From assembly GCA_002361355.1 (NCBI GenBank), contig DESQ01000041.1, forward strand, positions 1 to 56,406: DNA of 56,406 nucleotides, in the 5' to 3' direction. This stretch comes from Lachnospiraceae bacterium UBA3310 (GTDB lineage: Bacteria > Bacillota > Clostridia > Lachnospirales > Lachnospiraceae). This document shows, piece after piece, positions 24,836-33,008 of the stretch (positions within the stretch are counted from its first letter, which is position 1; every line of letters starts with the position of its first letter). A model generated the notes under the pieces. The model made no database searches. It saw nothing but the letters and a program-made list of their open reading frames with translations, and was not told the origin of the DNA. A program made the translations under genes and the position numbers.

Positions 24836-25459
24836 CTATTCTTCCCTTTTTGAAATTTCCGCCTTCCATGACGCAATTTGTGAAAATATGTTTTCCAGGT
24901 CGATTTCAGAAAAATTGGTTGTGTCCACCCGGATACGTTTATTGCCCACAAAAAAGTTGTCAAAACCTCTTTGCTCTATACTATTTACATAGTCTTCGAA
25001 GGAGATACAGGCTGCTTTAATTTCTTCGGGACTGTGTTCTTTTTTCTCCGGGAAACAATCGTTTACGACATGCCCTCTATGTCTGTCAGGGCAAAGATCC
25101 CGTTCCCGAAAACGCCGGTAGATAGTCTGATAATCGCCCGTCAGGGAAATTGTCAGCGCAAAATAATGATAGCGGTTCAAGAGCGTTTTAATTCCGTGCT
25201 CCGACGAATATTCAAAATTATTCTCTAAAATAAAAGGCTGTTTTGCTTTCATAAGCTGTTCCGCAGTATAGTACATAATTTCCATGGCGGCTATCCCGAG
25301 AGTTACTTTTTCTGCTCTCGATTGAAAACCGATATCGTCAAAGAGCAGTTCCTTAATGCTATCCTTGGAGATAACAGGCAGATTCCATTTTTCTCCTATT
25401 GCTTTTGCGATACTGCTTTTCCCGGAAGCTGGCATTCCGGCTACTAAAATACAATACAT
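24836..25459 (-). CDS. P-loop kinase-like protein (AAA_33/zeta-toxin-like fold)
   Basis: A 207-aa protein with Walker A GMPASGKSS (8-16), the acidic motif ISKDSIKELLFDD just after the first strand turn, and ILENNFEYSS further on. Arg-rich RRFRERDLCPDRHRGH probably forms the LID over ATP. Such proteins phosphorylate small molecules or nucleotides; sugar, antibiotic and cell-wall precursors are known substrates of relatives. The substrate is unknown. No antitoxin gene is next to it. It is first gene of an operon with the response regulator and kinase. Confidence 0.75.
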   Translation of the reverse strand: MYCILVAGMPASGKSSIAKAIGEKWNLPVISKDSIKELLFDDIGFQSRAEKVTLGIAAMEIMYYTAEQLMKAKQPFILENNFEYSSEHGIKTLLNRYHYFALTISLTGDYQTIYRRFRERDLCPDRHRGHVVNDCFPEKKEHSPEEIKAACISFEDYVNSIEQRGFDNFFVGNKRIRVDTTNFSEIDLENIFSQIASWKAEISKREE

Positions 25460-25518
25460 TTGCGCTGTCTCCTTTTTGTCATTGTTTGCGAAATCAGGAG
25501 TAAGTATTTATCACGCTA

Positions 25519-25547
25519 ATCATAGCAGAGGTAAAAATTTTTTTCAA
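25519..25547 (-). promoter_or_regulatory. promoter of the P-loop kinase/two-component operon
   Basis: On the minus strand, TTGAAA (25547-25542) and TATGAT (25524-25519) are separated by 17 bases. An AGGAG ribosome binding site precedes the ATG at 25459. Confidence 0.75.
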
Positions 25548-25573
25548 TTATTTGCGATGAGAATAGACGATGA

Positions 25574-25602
25574 TTGAAAATCCAGCTTTAAAAGCATATA
25601 AT
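25574..25602 (+). promoter_or_regulatory. promoter of the MATE gene, nearly touching the start codon
   Basis: TTGAAA (25574-25579), 17 bases, TATAAT (25597-25602). The ATG at 25612 is only nine bases after the -10 box, so the transcript would start at or within a few bases of the start codon. Confidence 0.75.
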
Positions 25603-25611
25603 AAGTAAAGT

Positions 25612-26985
25612 ATGGAACAGATGACACAGCGGGCAAAGGCCCCAAAACACAGTAAAGAGAATATCCGCATTACCTTCGATATGGCGTGGCCCTCCATTGT
25701 GGAGTCTTTTTTTGTAGCTTTCGCCGGTCTGGTGGATTCGCTGATGGTGAGTTCTCTTGGCTCTTATGCGGTTGCCGCCGTGGGTCTTACGACACAGCCG
25801 AAATTTATGGGATTGTCTTTGTTTGTGGCGGCAAATGTGGCGATTTCCGCCCTGGTTGCAAGACGGCGCGGAGAGGAAAAGCCGGAGGAGGCAAACCGCA
25901 TTTTGAGTACTGCGGTTGTTTTTATTTTTGTGGCAGCAATTCTTTTGAGCGTGGTATTTGTGATATTTGCAAGCCCTATTATCCGTCTTTGTGGTTCTAC
26001 GCCCGAGACCCACGACAGTGCAGTAGTCTATTTTCAGATTGTGATGGGTGGTATGCTTTTTAACTGTATTCAGATGGGTATCAATGCGGCGCAGCGGGGT
26101 GTGGGAAACACGAAGATTACCATGCGCACCAATGTGACTTCCAACACAGTGAATATTATTTTTAACTATCTGCTGATCAATGGGCATTTAGGATTTCCTG
26201 CTCTCGGTATTCGCGGCGCAGCTCTCGCCACGGTTTTCGGGACGGTGGTTGCATCTGTGATGAGCGTGCTCTCGATTTTAAATCCGGACGGTTTTATCAG
26301 CCTGCCTTATATTATCAAACATAAAATCCGACCAGCAGTAAAAACGCTTCTCAACTTAATCCATGTGGGCTACAGCGTTTTCTTTGAACAGGTACTCATG
26401 CGGATCGGGTTTATGCTGACGGCGATCATGGCGGCGAAGCAGGGGACCGACGCGATGGCGGCGCATCAGGTGGGGATGAATATCATGGGACTCACCTTTT
26501 CCTTCGGAGACGGCCTGCAGGCCGCGGCGGTGGCGCTGATTGGCCGCAGCCTGGGAGCGGGTGACGAAAAGCTTGCCAGAGAATACGGCGGTATCTGCCG
26601 CATGTTCGGCGGCATGATTTCCGCCTGTCTTGCCGTTGTTTACTTTTTCGGAGCGGGGCCGCTCATGGGGCTGTTTTTTGAGGAGGAACACATTGTAGCT
26701 ATCGGCGTGAGCATTATGCGGGTTATCATTTTTGTCGTGATTTTCCAGATCAGCCAGGTGGTCTATATGGGGTGTCTGCGTGGTGCGGGCGATACTTTTT
26801 ATACGGCGGTCGCGTCCACAATTAGCGTTACGTTTATCCGTACGGTCGGATCTTATCTTGGCGGTTATGTGTTTGGGCTCGGCATTGTGGGTATCTGGCT
26901 TGGCGTGCTGGCGGATCAGATTTCCCGGTTTATCTTTGCTTCCACGCGGTTTAAAAAGGGCGAGTGGACGAAGATAAAAATATAG
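25612..26985 (+). CDS. MATE family efflux transporter
   Basis: A 457-aa protein with twelve predicted helices in two related halves. MATE marks are AWPSIVESFFVAFAGLVDSLMVSSLGSYAV-type TM1 region with the conserved MVDTxMVG-like core, NAAQRGVGNTKITM after TM5, and the second-half counterpart CLRGAGDTFYT. MATE proteins export cationic drugs or metabolites using Na+ or H+. There is no ribosome binding site before ATG 25612 or ATG 25621, which fits the promoter lying directly upstream. No regulator gene is next to it. Confidence 0.92.
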   Translation: MEQMTQRAKAPKHSKENIRITFDMAWPSIVESFFVAFAGLVDSLMVSSLGSYAVAAVGLTTQPKFMGLSLFVAANVAISALVARRRGEEKPEEANRILSTAVVFIFVAAILLSVVFVIFASPIIRLCGSTPETHDSAVVYFQIVMGGMLFNCIQMGINAAQRGVGNTKITMRTNVTSNTVNIIFNYLLINGHLGFPALGIRGAALATVFGTVVASVMSVLSILNPDGFISLPYIIKHKIRPAVKTLLNLIHVGYSVFFEQVLMRIGFMLTAIMAAKQGTDAMAAHQVGMNIMGLTFSFGDGLQAAAVALIGRSLGAGDEKLAREYGGICRMFGGMISACLAVVYFFGAGPLMGLFFEEEHIVAIGVSIMRVIIFVVIFQISQVVYMGCLRGAGDTFYTAVASTISVTFIRTVGSYLGGYVFGLGIVGIWLGVLADQISRFIFASTRFKKGEWTKIKI

Positions 26986-27048
26986 ACGGGCAGCGTGACG
27001 GCTCTGCGTAGGCGATATCAGATTTGATAGAAGGTAAAAGCATTGCAG

Positions 27049-27090
27049 AAATACTCCAATTTGTGATAAAATACTCCATAATTATATTCT
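27049..27090 (+). promoter_or_regulatory. probable promoter of the FIST-GGDEF gene with a 20-bp-spaced repeat
   Basis: AAATACTCCA occurs at 27049-27058 and again at 27069-27078, exactly two helical turns apart. TTGTGA (27061-27066) and TATATT (27083-27088) could be -35 and -10 with a 16-base spacer. The repeats would flank and overlap this promoter, so they may be an operator. Confidence 0.45.
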
Positions 27091-27108
27091 GCATAGAGAG
27101 GAAACGGC

Positions 27109-28878
27109 ATGAAACAGATTCAGTTTGAGTATCACGAAAGAAAATCTTTTACGGAAAAACTTCGGGCGTTTCAGAAGGACAGCGCGGCAGGCAGTGGGGT
27201 AAGGCTGTTTCAGATTTATTCGGAAGTGTTAGATCCTGCTGTCATTCAGGATGTGACCGGTGCCATAGAGGAGTGCTTTCCAGACATCCCGTATATTGGG
27301 TGCTCCACAAGCGGAAATATTATTGACTGCGAGCTTTCCGGAAATATTACGGTGGTGTGTACGGATTTTGAGCTGCCGACGACAAAATTTGAGATTTTTC
27401 AATACGACATGGCGAAGCTGTCCGTTGATGATATTACAGCGCAGATCCTGGAGGAGACCCGGAAAAAGCCATGGGTAAAGGCTGCTGAGATGTATTTTAC
27501 AATTCCGGAAGGTTCTACCACACGTTTTTGTGACGGTTTAAAAGATCTCAGAGAAGACATTCAGGTTTTTGGCGGCGTTACCTGCAGCGACGATATCACC
27601 AGCGATGATTCCTGTGTGTTTACAAAAGCCTATGGTTTTTCCGAGAGTTCTATTATCATTGTGTTTTATGGGGGAGAAGATTTCCATGTGGACTCCATTA
27701 AAGTGACCGGGTGGAAGCCGCTCGGCAGAGAGTTCCACGTGACAAAGTCGCAGGGCTCTCTTTTGCAGGAGCTGGACGGCATACCGGCATATGATGTTTA
27801 CCATAAATATCTGAACATAAAAAATGACGAGAATTTTTTCTACAATACATTGGAATTTCCGCTGTTTTATGAGCATAATGACACTACGATTCTGCGGACA
27901 CCTGTGTCCAGCAATGCGGATGGTTCCATCAATATGACATCGGATATGGATATCGGTTCTGTGGTGCGTATCTCTTATGGCGATCCCAGTACCATCGTGG
28001 AGAGCATTAAGCATGACAGCAGGAGAATAGCGGAGTTTGGCCCGGATGTGTTACATATTTTTTCCTGCGCGGCAAGGCGCACCTTCTGGACGAACAAGGA
28101 GCCAACTTATGAGATTCAGCCCTTTCGTGATATATCAGCTTCCTGTGGTTTTTTTTCACACGGAGAGTTTTTGCGCACGAAAGGCAATCTGAACCAGCAC
28201 AACGTGACGCTGGTGATAGCCGCTATGAGAGAAGGAGAGAAAAAAGCGGCTGCCGCAATGCCAGAAATGCAGGATATTAACACCTTGTCCAAAGTGCCGT
28301 TGGTTTCCCGGCTGGCGAATTTTATCAGTGCGACTTCCCTGGAGCTTGAAAACAGCAATAAACAATTGGAGCTTGTCAATGAGAAGTTGAAAATGGCAGC
28401 CATCATCGACGGGCTGACAGGTTTGTATAACCGTAGAGAGATTCAGAGCCAGATTGAAGACGCTCTTTCCAGAGTTGGCAAGGAACAATTTTCTTTAGTT
28501 ATGTTAGATATTGATAATTTTAAACAGGTGAACGATACCTATGGGCATCAGGAGGGTGATACCGTTATTGTGGCGCTGGCTGATATTTTACGCAACAGAC
28601 GGATCGGTCACAAGCAGAATGTTTCTTCCGGCAGATGGGGCGGAGAAGAATTTATGGTACTTCTGCGGGGTACGGATGCGGATTCGGCGGCTTATATTGC
28701 AGACCTTATGAGGGAGAGCTTTGCCAATACGTCATTTAAAGATATCCGGCCTCAGACGGTGAGCCTGGGGGTGACGCAGGCAAGACAGGATGATACGGTG
28801 GATTCACTCTGTACCCGTGTGGATATGGCGCTTTACAGGGCCAAAAAGAGCGGCAAGAACAGAGTGGAAGTCGAGTAG
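27109..28878 (+). CDS. diguanylate cyclase with FIST sensor domain
   Basis: A soluble protein of 589 aa. Residues 1-390 form a FIST N/C sensor module: PYIGCSTSGNI and later AAMREGEKK and HIFSCAARRTFW are typical; this module is thought to bind small ligands such as amino acids. A short helix (about 405-430) leads to a GGDEF domain with DGLTGLYNRRE, DIDNFKQVNDTYGHQEGD and active site RWGGEEF. The variant GGEEF is normally active. No RxxD product-inhibition site precedes it, so feedback by c-di-GMP is probably absent. It makes c-di-GMP from two GTP. The gene is monocistronic by context. Confidence 0.92.
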   Translation: MKQIQFEYHERKSFTEKLRAFQKDSAAGSGVRLFQIYSEVLDPAVIQDVTGAIEECFPDIPYIGCSTSGNIIDCELSGNITVVCTDFELPTTKFEIFQYDMAKLSVDDITAQILEETRKKPWVKAAEMYFTIPEGSTTRFCDGLKDLREDIQVFGGVTCSDDITSDDSCVFTKAYGFSESSIIIVFYGGEDFHVDSIKVTGWKPLGREFHVTKSQGSLLQELDGIPAYDVYHKYLNIKNDENFFYNTLEFPLFYEHNDTTILRTPVSSNADGSINMTSDMDIGSVVRISYGDPSTIVESIKHDSRRIAEFGPDVLHIFSCAARRTFWTNKEPTYEIQPFRDISASCGFFSHGEFLRTKGNLNQHNVTLVIAAMREGEKKAAAAMPEMQDINTLSKVPLVSRLANFISATSLELENSNKQLELVNEKLKMAAIIDGLTGLYNRREIQSQIEDALSRVGKEQFSLVMLDIDNFKQVNDTYGHQEGDTVIVALADILRNRRIGHKQNVSSGRWGGEEFMVLLRGTDADSAAYIADLMRESFANTSFKDIRPQTVSLGVTQARQDDTVDSLCTRVDMALYRAKKSGKNRVEVE

Positions 28879-28954
28879 GAAAGGATTGCTGACAAACATA
28901 TTGTGCGGAAAGGCTCATAGAATTTAATAAGAATGATTTTCTGTGGGAGTTTTC

Positions 28955-29641
28955 ATGTTAAATTATATCTGGGCATTTATGATTCTGATCGGCGTTGTGT
29001 ACGGCGCTTTTACCGGGAAGATGGCGGAGGTGACAAACGCTGCATTAGATTCCGCGGGGGATGCGGTATCTCTTTGCATCACCATGATCGGCGTGATGGC
29101 GCTGTGGGTGGGTCTTATGGAGATCGCGCAGAAGTCAGGCCTGATTGCAAAGCTGACGAAAGGGATACAACCCTTCATCAGCTTTCTTTTTCCGCGGATT
29201 CCCAAGGGACATCCTGCTAGGGAATACATAGCCACGAATCTGATCGCCAATGTGCTTGGGCTTGGATGGGCGTGCACCCCTGCGGGATTAAAGGCCATGG
29301 AGGAGCTGGCGAAATTGGAGGCGGAGCGGGGGACGCCGGGGTATGCTTTAGATGGGACTGCGAAAAAAAGTGATGCGGAGGCGGCGGGTGTGCATGACGG
29401 AGGAGCCATGGGCAGAGGGAAGGGAAAGCAGGAGCGCGTCGCCAGCAATGAAATGTGCACGTTTTTGATACTCAATATTTCATCCCTGCAACTCATTCCG
29501 GTAAATATGATTGCGTACAGGAGCCAGTACGGGAGCGTGAATCCGACGGGGATTATTGCGCCGGCAATCGTGGCGACGTTTGTGAGTACGGCGGTGGCGG
29601 TGGTGTACTGTAAGGGGAAGGATAGGAAACGGAGAGCGTGA
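28955..29641 (+). CDS. spmA: spore maturation protein A
   Basis: The start is ATG 28955, five bases after GGGAG; GTG 28943 is in frame. The protein (228 aa) has the nucleoside-transporter-gate-like fold of SpmA: MLNYIWAFMILIGVVYGAFTGK, an ALWVGLMEIAQKSGLIAKLTKG region, and CTFLILNISSLQLIPVNMIAYR. SpmA, with SpmB, acts in spore core dehydration. Between residues about 125 and 160 lies a hydrophilic, low-complexity insert that makes it longer than the usual 195 or so. No spmB follows, although spmA-spmB is normally a pair; an AT-rich accessory block begins instead. Confidence 0.9.
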   Translation: MLNYIWAFMILIGVVYGAFTGKMAEVTNAALDSAGDAVSLCITMIGVMALWVGLMEIAQKSGLIAKLTKGIQPFISFLFPRIPKGHPAREYIATNLIANVLGLGWACTPAGLKAMEELAKLEAERGTPGYALDGTAKKSDAEAAGVHDGGAMGRGKGKQERVASNEMCTFLILNISSLQLIPVNMIAYRSQYGSVNPTGIIAPAIVATFVSTAVAVVYCKGKDRKRRA

Positions 29642-29682
29642 GGACTCTTCGTCTTATATATTAGTAAAAAAAGATATTGTAT

Positions 29683-29711
29683 TTGATTTATCGTTAATAA
29701 GCGTGTATAAT
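29683..29711 (+). promoter_or_regulatory. promoter at the left end of the accessory block
   Basis: TTGATT (29683-29688), 17 bases, TATAAT (29706-29711), followed by GAAAGAGG. It would drive the small ORF at 29782 and the RhuM remnant. Confidence 0.65.
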
Positions 29712-29781
29712 AGTATAAAATATTGGAAAGAGGAAATGTAATTTACTTGCGGGTATAGTTGAGCAGGAGCCATTGACGTTT

Positions 29782-29880
29782 ATGCAAGCGGAAGAACTTT
29801 TGGCATGGTCGAATGAACAGCTTAAAGATAAGGACTGGGGAGAGATAAATCTGTGGATAAAAGCAAAGGTGAAGTTTTAA
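29782..29880 (+). CDS. small ORF overlapping the RhuM remnant start
   Basis: ATG 29782 with AGGAG at 29765-29769 gives 32 residues (MQAEELLAWSNEQLKDKDW...) ending at TAA 29878. It overlaps the GTG start of the next gene by 28 bases, which suggests coupled translation. The peptide is amphipathic and acidic. I do not recognise it; it may be the end of a larger lost gene. Confidence 0.4.
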   Translation: MQAEELLAWSNEQLKDKDWGEINLWIKAKVKF

Positions 29881-30200
29881 TTTATCAATCGGAAGACGGA
29901 TTAACTAATGTCGAAGTAACTGTACAAGATGAAACGGTTTGGCTTTCCCAACAACAAATGGCTGAACTGTTTCAAACATCAAGAACAAATATTGTAGAAC
30001 ACATAAAACATATTTTTGCAGAAGGAGAATTAGACGAAGTTTCAACCTGTCGGAATTTCCGACAGGTTCGGCAGGAGGGAACAAGGCAGGTTACAAGAGA
30101 AATACCGTATTATAATCTGGATATGATTATATCCCTTGGATATAGAATAAAGTCTCTTATAGCAACGAGATTCAGGAAATGGGCAAGATGGAGAGTGTAA
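29853..30200 (+). pseudogene. RhuM family protein, truncated N-terminal fragment
   Basis: The 115 residues from GTG 29853 match the N-terminal domain of RhuM-type proteins: VLIYQSEDGLTNVEVTVQDETVWLSQQQMAELFQTSRTNI-type opening with a helix-turn-helix look, then STCRNFRQVRQEG and YYNLDMIISLGYRI. Full members are about 330 aa; here coding stops just after RFRKWA, where the conserved RFRxWA...L continues in relatives. A terminator hairpin overlaps the stop. RhuM is found on pathogenicity and mobile islands and has no established function. The gene is thus a remnant, or a short form with only the DNA-binding part. Confidence 0.75.
30044..30068. repeat. perfect 12-bp inverted repeat inside the RhuM fragment
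   Basis: AACCTGTCGGAA and TTCCGACAGGTT flank a single T. The palindrome lies in the codons for STCRNFRQV. It may only reflect the codon sequence, but perfect 12-base arms are unlikely by chance. Confidence 0.6.
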
Positions 30201-30214
30201 GGCTCTCCATTTTT
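30188..30214 (+). terminator. terminator at the end of the RhuM fragment
   Basis: ATGGAGAG and CTCTCCAT form a perfect 8-bp stem with a 7-base loop containing the TAA stop, followed by TTTT. Confidence 0.75.
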
Positions 30215-30322
30215 ACAAATTTATGGAGAAAAATGAATGTTGACATTTTATAGTAAAATAATTACAATGAAAGTTATAATTTCAACTATATTTTTTCCAT
30301 AAAATTTGATGGGAGAGTTAAA

Positions 30323-31348
30323 ATGGATGTAATGCAAAAATACAAAAATGAATTTTTTGAGGAACGTAAAGATTTACTCAACAAGAGTCATGTTTACCGA
30401 AATCATGTCAATAAATTTATTAAATATTTGTCCTTACCTAAAGTGCAGTTATCGAACGCGCCTACCAGAATTAATATAAATGTAGTTGAGGAATGTATCA
30501 AGTATTATCATGATAAAGGTGAACTTAATTCCAGATCAACAATGGAGTCACATCTTGAATCGGTTAAAAGCTTCTATGATTATTTAAGTGAGACGGGTAA
30601 AGCAACTGACATTTTTTCAGATTATAATTACGGTAAATTTAAAGATGATATTGTGGAGAAATACAGTTTGTTGGAACCTGTAGAGAGGGGAAGCTATAAA
30701 TGTGAAGATATCAAAACTATTTTACTTGAACTGGATAAAGCTATTGATAATTTTCAAGATGAATCCGCTGGGATTAGGGAAGAAGAAAGACATCTTCAGA
30801 GAATCATATTAAGGTTGTTTGTTAAGTTGACATTAATTGCGCCGGCCAAAAAAAGTGTAATTACAAGTATAAAAAAATCGGATATCACAGAAGAATATAA
30901 AAAATTATTTATAAATGGTATAAGTGTCAATATACCGTGTGGTTTATCCAGAGATTTATGTGCAGCATTAAAATATGCAGAATCTAAAAATGGAGGACCA
31001 ATAAAGGAAGAGGATAATTTTTTTGAGTACTTGTACAAGCATAAGGGAAAATTTCGTGTAGAAAATCTTAATACATGGCTTTATAATGCGGCACAGAATT
31101 TTGGAGTGATGGAAGATGAGTGTAAAGATAAAAAAACATTGGCGGTAGAGCCGATTAAAAATATGGTCATTCAAATGATGGTTGATAATATGATTAATCC
31201 GATATTTATATCAAAAATAGCGGGACTTACACTTACTATGATTGAAACGACATATTATCCCAAAGACTGGAATGCTAAACGCGAGGAAGATATCAACAAG
31301 TGCATTAATAAAAGCATTGCACAGAATGATTATTACTGTTATATATAG
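30323..31348 (+). CDS. degenerate tyrosine recombinase-like protein
   Basis: A 341-aa protein without membrane segments. The first 100 residues look like a SAM-like core-binding domain of phage integrases (HVYRNHVNKFIKYLS, then SRSTMESHLESVKSFYDYLSETG). The C-terminal part keeps the integrase shape: AVEPIKNMVIQMMVDNMINPIFISKIAGLTLTMIETTYY resembles the HxLR...GH...T..Y region. The conserved His-X-X-Arg reads VEPIK and the GH reads GL, so the catalytic Arg and His are missing while a Tyr remains. It may be a non-catalytic DNA-binding relative or decayed integrase. The gene is AT-rich like its neighbours. Confidence 0.6.
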   Translation: MDVMQKYKNEFFEERKDLLNKSHVYRNHVNKFIKYLSLPKVQLSNAPTRININVVEECIKYYHDKGELNSRSTMESHLESVKSFYDYLSETGKATDIFSDYNYGKFKDDIVEKYSLLEPVERGSYKCEDIKTILLELDKAIDNFQDESAGIREEERHLQRIILRLFVKLTLIAPAKKSVITSIKKSDITEEYKKLFINGISVNIPCGLSRDLCAALKYAESKNGGPIKEEDNFFEYLYKHKGKFRVENLNTWLYNAAQNFGVMEDECKDKKTLAVEPIKNMVIQMMVDNMINPIFISKIAGLTLTMIETTYYPKDWNAKREEDINKCINKSIAQNDYYCYI

Positions 31349-31378
31349 TGCATCTTAAACGGTAGGGAGTGTGTAAGT

Positions 31379-32977
31379 ATGGGAATATACTTAAATCCGG
31401 GAAATGAACAGTTTGTGGTTTCTGTTAATTCTGAACAGTATGTGGATAAAACAGAACTGATTAAATATACGAATAGTCGTATTGGAAAAGACAGACCGCT
31501 GATTTGCTCCAGCAGACCAAGAAGGTTTGGAAAAACAATGGCGGTAACCATGCTGTCAGCGTATTACAGCAAAGGGTGCCATTCTGAGAAGTTATTTGCA
31601 GAACTCAAAATTAGTCAAAATGAATTTTTTAAAGCGCATTTAAATAAATATAATGTTATATTTTTGGACATCCAGTGGATGTACGGAAATGCACTTGAGG
31701 AAATGAAAAGAAATTCTTCCATGAAAGTCGTGAGCTATATTCAGGAACAAGTAATAACCGAGTTAAGAGAGGAATATCCAGAATTTGTCCAAGATACTGA
31801 CATTTCATTGCCGTCTGTATTGGCGAAAGTTAATGCCATGACAAAAGAACAATTTATCATTATCATTGATGAGTGGGATTGCCTGTTTCGGGAAGACAAA
31901 AATAATGAAAGTCTCCAAAAGGAATATATTAATCTGTTGAGGGGGTTGTTTAAAGGCACCCCATCAGGAGCTTTTTTAAAGCTTGCTTATATTACGGGGA
32001 TTTTACCTATTAAGAAATACGGCACGCAGTCGGCTTTGAATAATTTTCGGGAGCATACAATGGTCAGTCCCAGACAGATGGCGGAGTATGTTGGATTTAC
32101 AGAGGCAGAAGTAAGGGCTGTCTGTAAAGAACATGATATGCCATTCAAAGAGATGCAAAGATGGTATGATGGATATTATTTTGAGACGATAGGACATGTT
32201 TATAGTCCTAATTCCGTAATTGAGGCAATAGATAGTAGGGAATTTGGAAACTATTGGTCCCAGACAGAGACTTATGAATCTTTGATGACGTATATTGCAA
32301 TGGATTTCAAAGGGTTAAGGCAGTTGATTGTAGATATGCTGAGTGGTCAAAGATGTAGTATCGATGTTGAATCTTTTCAAAATGATATCACTTCATTCAA
32401 TTCTGCAGATGATGTAATTACACTACTGATTCATATGGGATATCTGGCTTACGATAATAAGACAAAAGAAGTTTTTATTCCAAACGAGGAAGTGAGGAGC
32501 GTTTTTCTTCGGGCAGTTAAAAATGATGGCTGGGATGAGGTAATGAAAGCGATTAGTGCATCAGAGGCATTGCTTAAAGCAACGCTGGCTATGGATGAAA
32601 GAACTGTTGCGCAAATGATACAGGAAGTTCATATGCAAAATTCTTCAAGCCTTGTTTATAACAATGAAGTTTCCTTGAGTAGTGTGATTGCACTTGCATA
32701 CTATAGTGCTTGCAGAGATTATACTCTTATAAGGGAAATGCCGACAGGCAATGGATTTGCCGATATGGTTTTTCTGCCGAAACGTGCTTCTTTGAAACCG
32801 GCTTTAGTTTTGGAACTAAAATGGGATAAAGCCGCTGAAGGAGCAATAAGCCAGATTAAGAAAAAAGAATATGTGTCTGCACTTAAAGAGTACAAAGGGA
32901 ATATTTTACTTGTTGGAATCAGCTATGAAAGGAAAACTAAGAAACATCAATGCAGGATAGAAAAGGCTGAAATGTGA
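31379..32977 (+). CDS. AAA-ATPase-like protein with C-terminal PD-(D/E)XK nuclease domain
   Basis: A 532-aa protein of the AAA_34/PDDEXK_9 group widespread in Clostridia and Bacteroidetes. It opens with MGIYLNPGNEQF and YVDKTELI, then the P-loop-like SSRPRRFGKTMAVTML (about 46-60), Walker B FIIIIDEWD (about 160-168) and a KLAYITGILPIKKYGTQSALNNF segment. The C-terminal nuclease core is GFADMVFLPKR...ALVLELKWDKAAEGAISQI, giving the D-ExK pattern. The start ATG 31379 follows GGGAG at some distance. The function is unknown; relatives are numerous and may be selfish or defence-related. Codon use is AT-rich like that of the block. Confidence 0.88.
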   Translation: MGIYLNPGNEQFVVSVNSEQYVDKTELIKYTNSRIGKDRPLICSSRPRRFGKTMAVTMLSAYYSKGCHSEKLFAELKISQNEFFKAHLNKYNVIFLDIQWMYGNALEEMKRNSSMKVVSYIQEQVITELREEYPEFVQDTDISLPSVLAKVNAMTKEQFIIIIDEWDCLFREDKNNESLQKEYINLLRGLFKGTPSGAFLKLAYITGILPIKKYGTQSALNNFREHTMVSPRQMAEYVGFTEAEVRAVCKEHDMPFKEMQRWYDGYYFETIGHVYSPNSVIEAIDSREFGNYWSQTETYESLMTYIAMDFKGLRQLIVDMLSGQRCSIDVESFQNDITSFNSADDVITLLIHMGYLAYDNKTKEVFIPNEEVRSVFLRAVKNDGWDEVMKAISASEALLKATLAMDERTVAQMIQEVHMQNSSSLVYNNEVSLSSVIALAYYSACRDYTLIREMPTGNGFADMVFLPKRASLKPALVLELKWDKAAEGAISQIKKKEYVSALKEYKGNILLVGISYERKTKKHQCRIEKAEM

Positions 32978-33008
32978 TTTTACGGTATCGCAATATAGGA
33001 GAAAGCAA

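Noticed and set aside
24836..25459. Zeta toxin of a toxin-antitoxin pair
   Set aside because: The P-loop is similar, but no antitoxin-like gene adjoins and the gene is in an operon with a two-component system.
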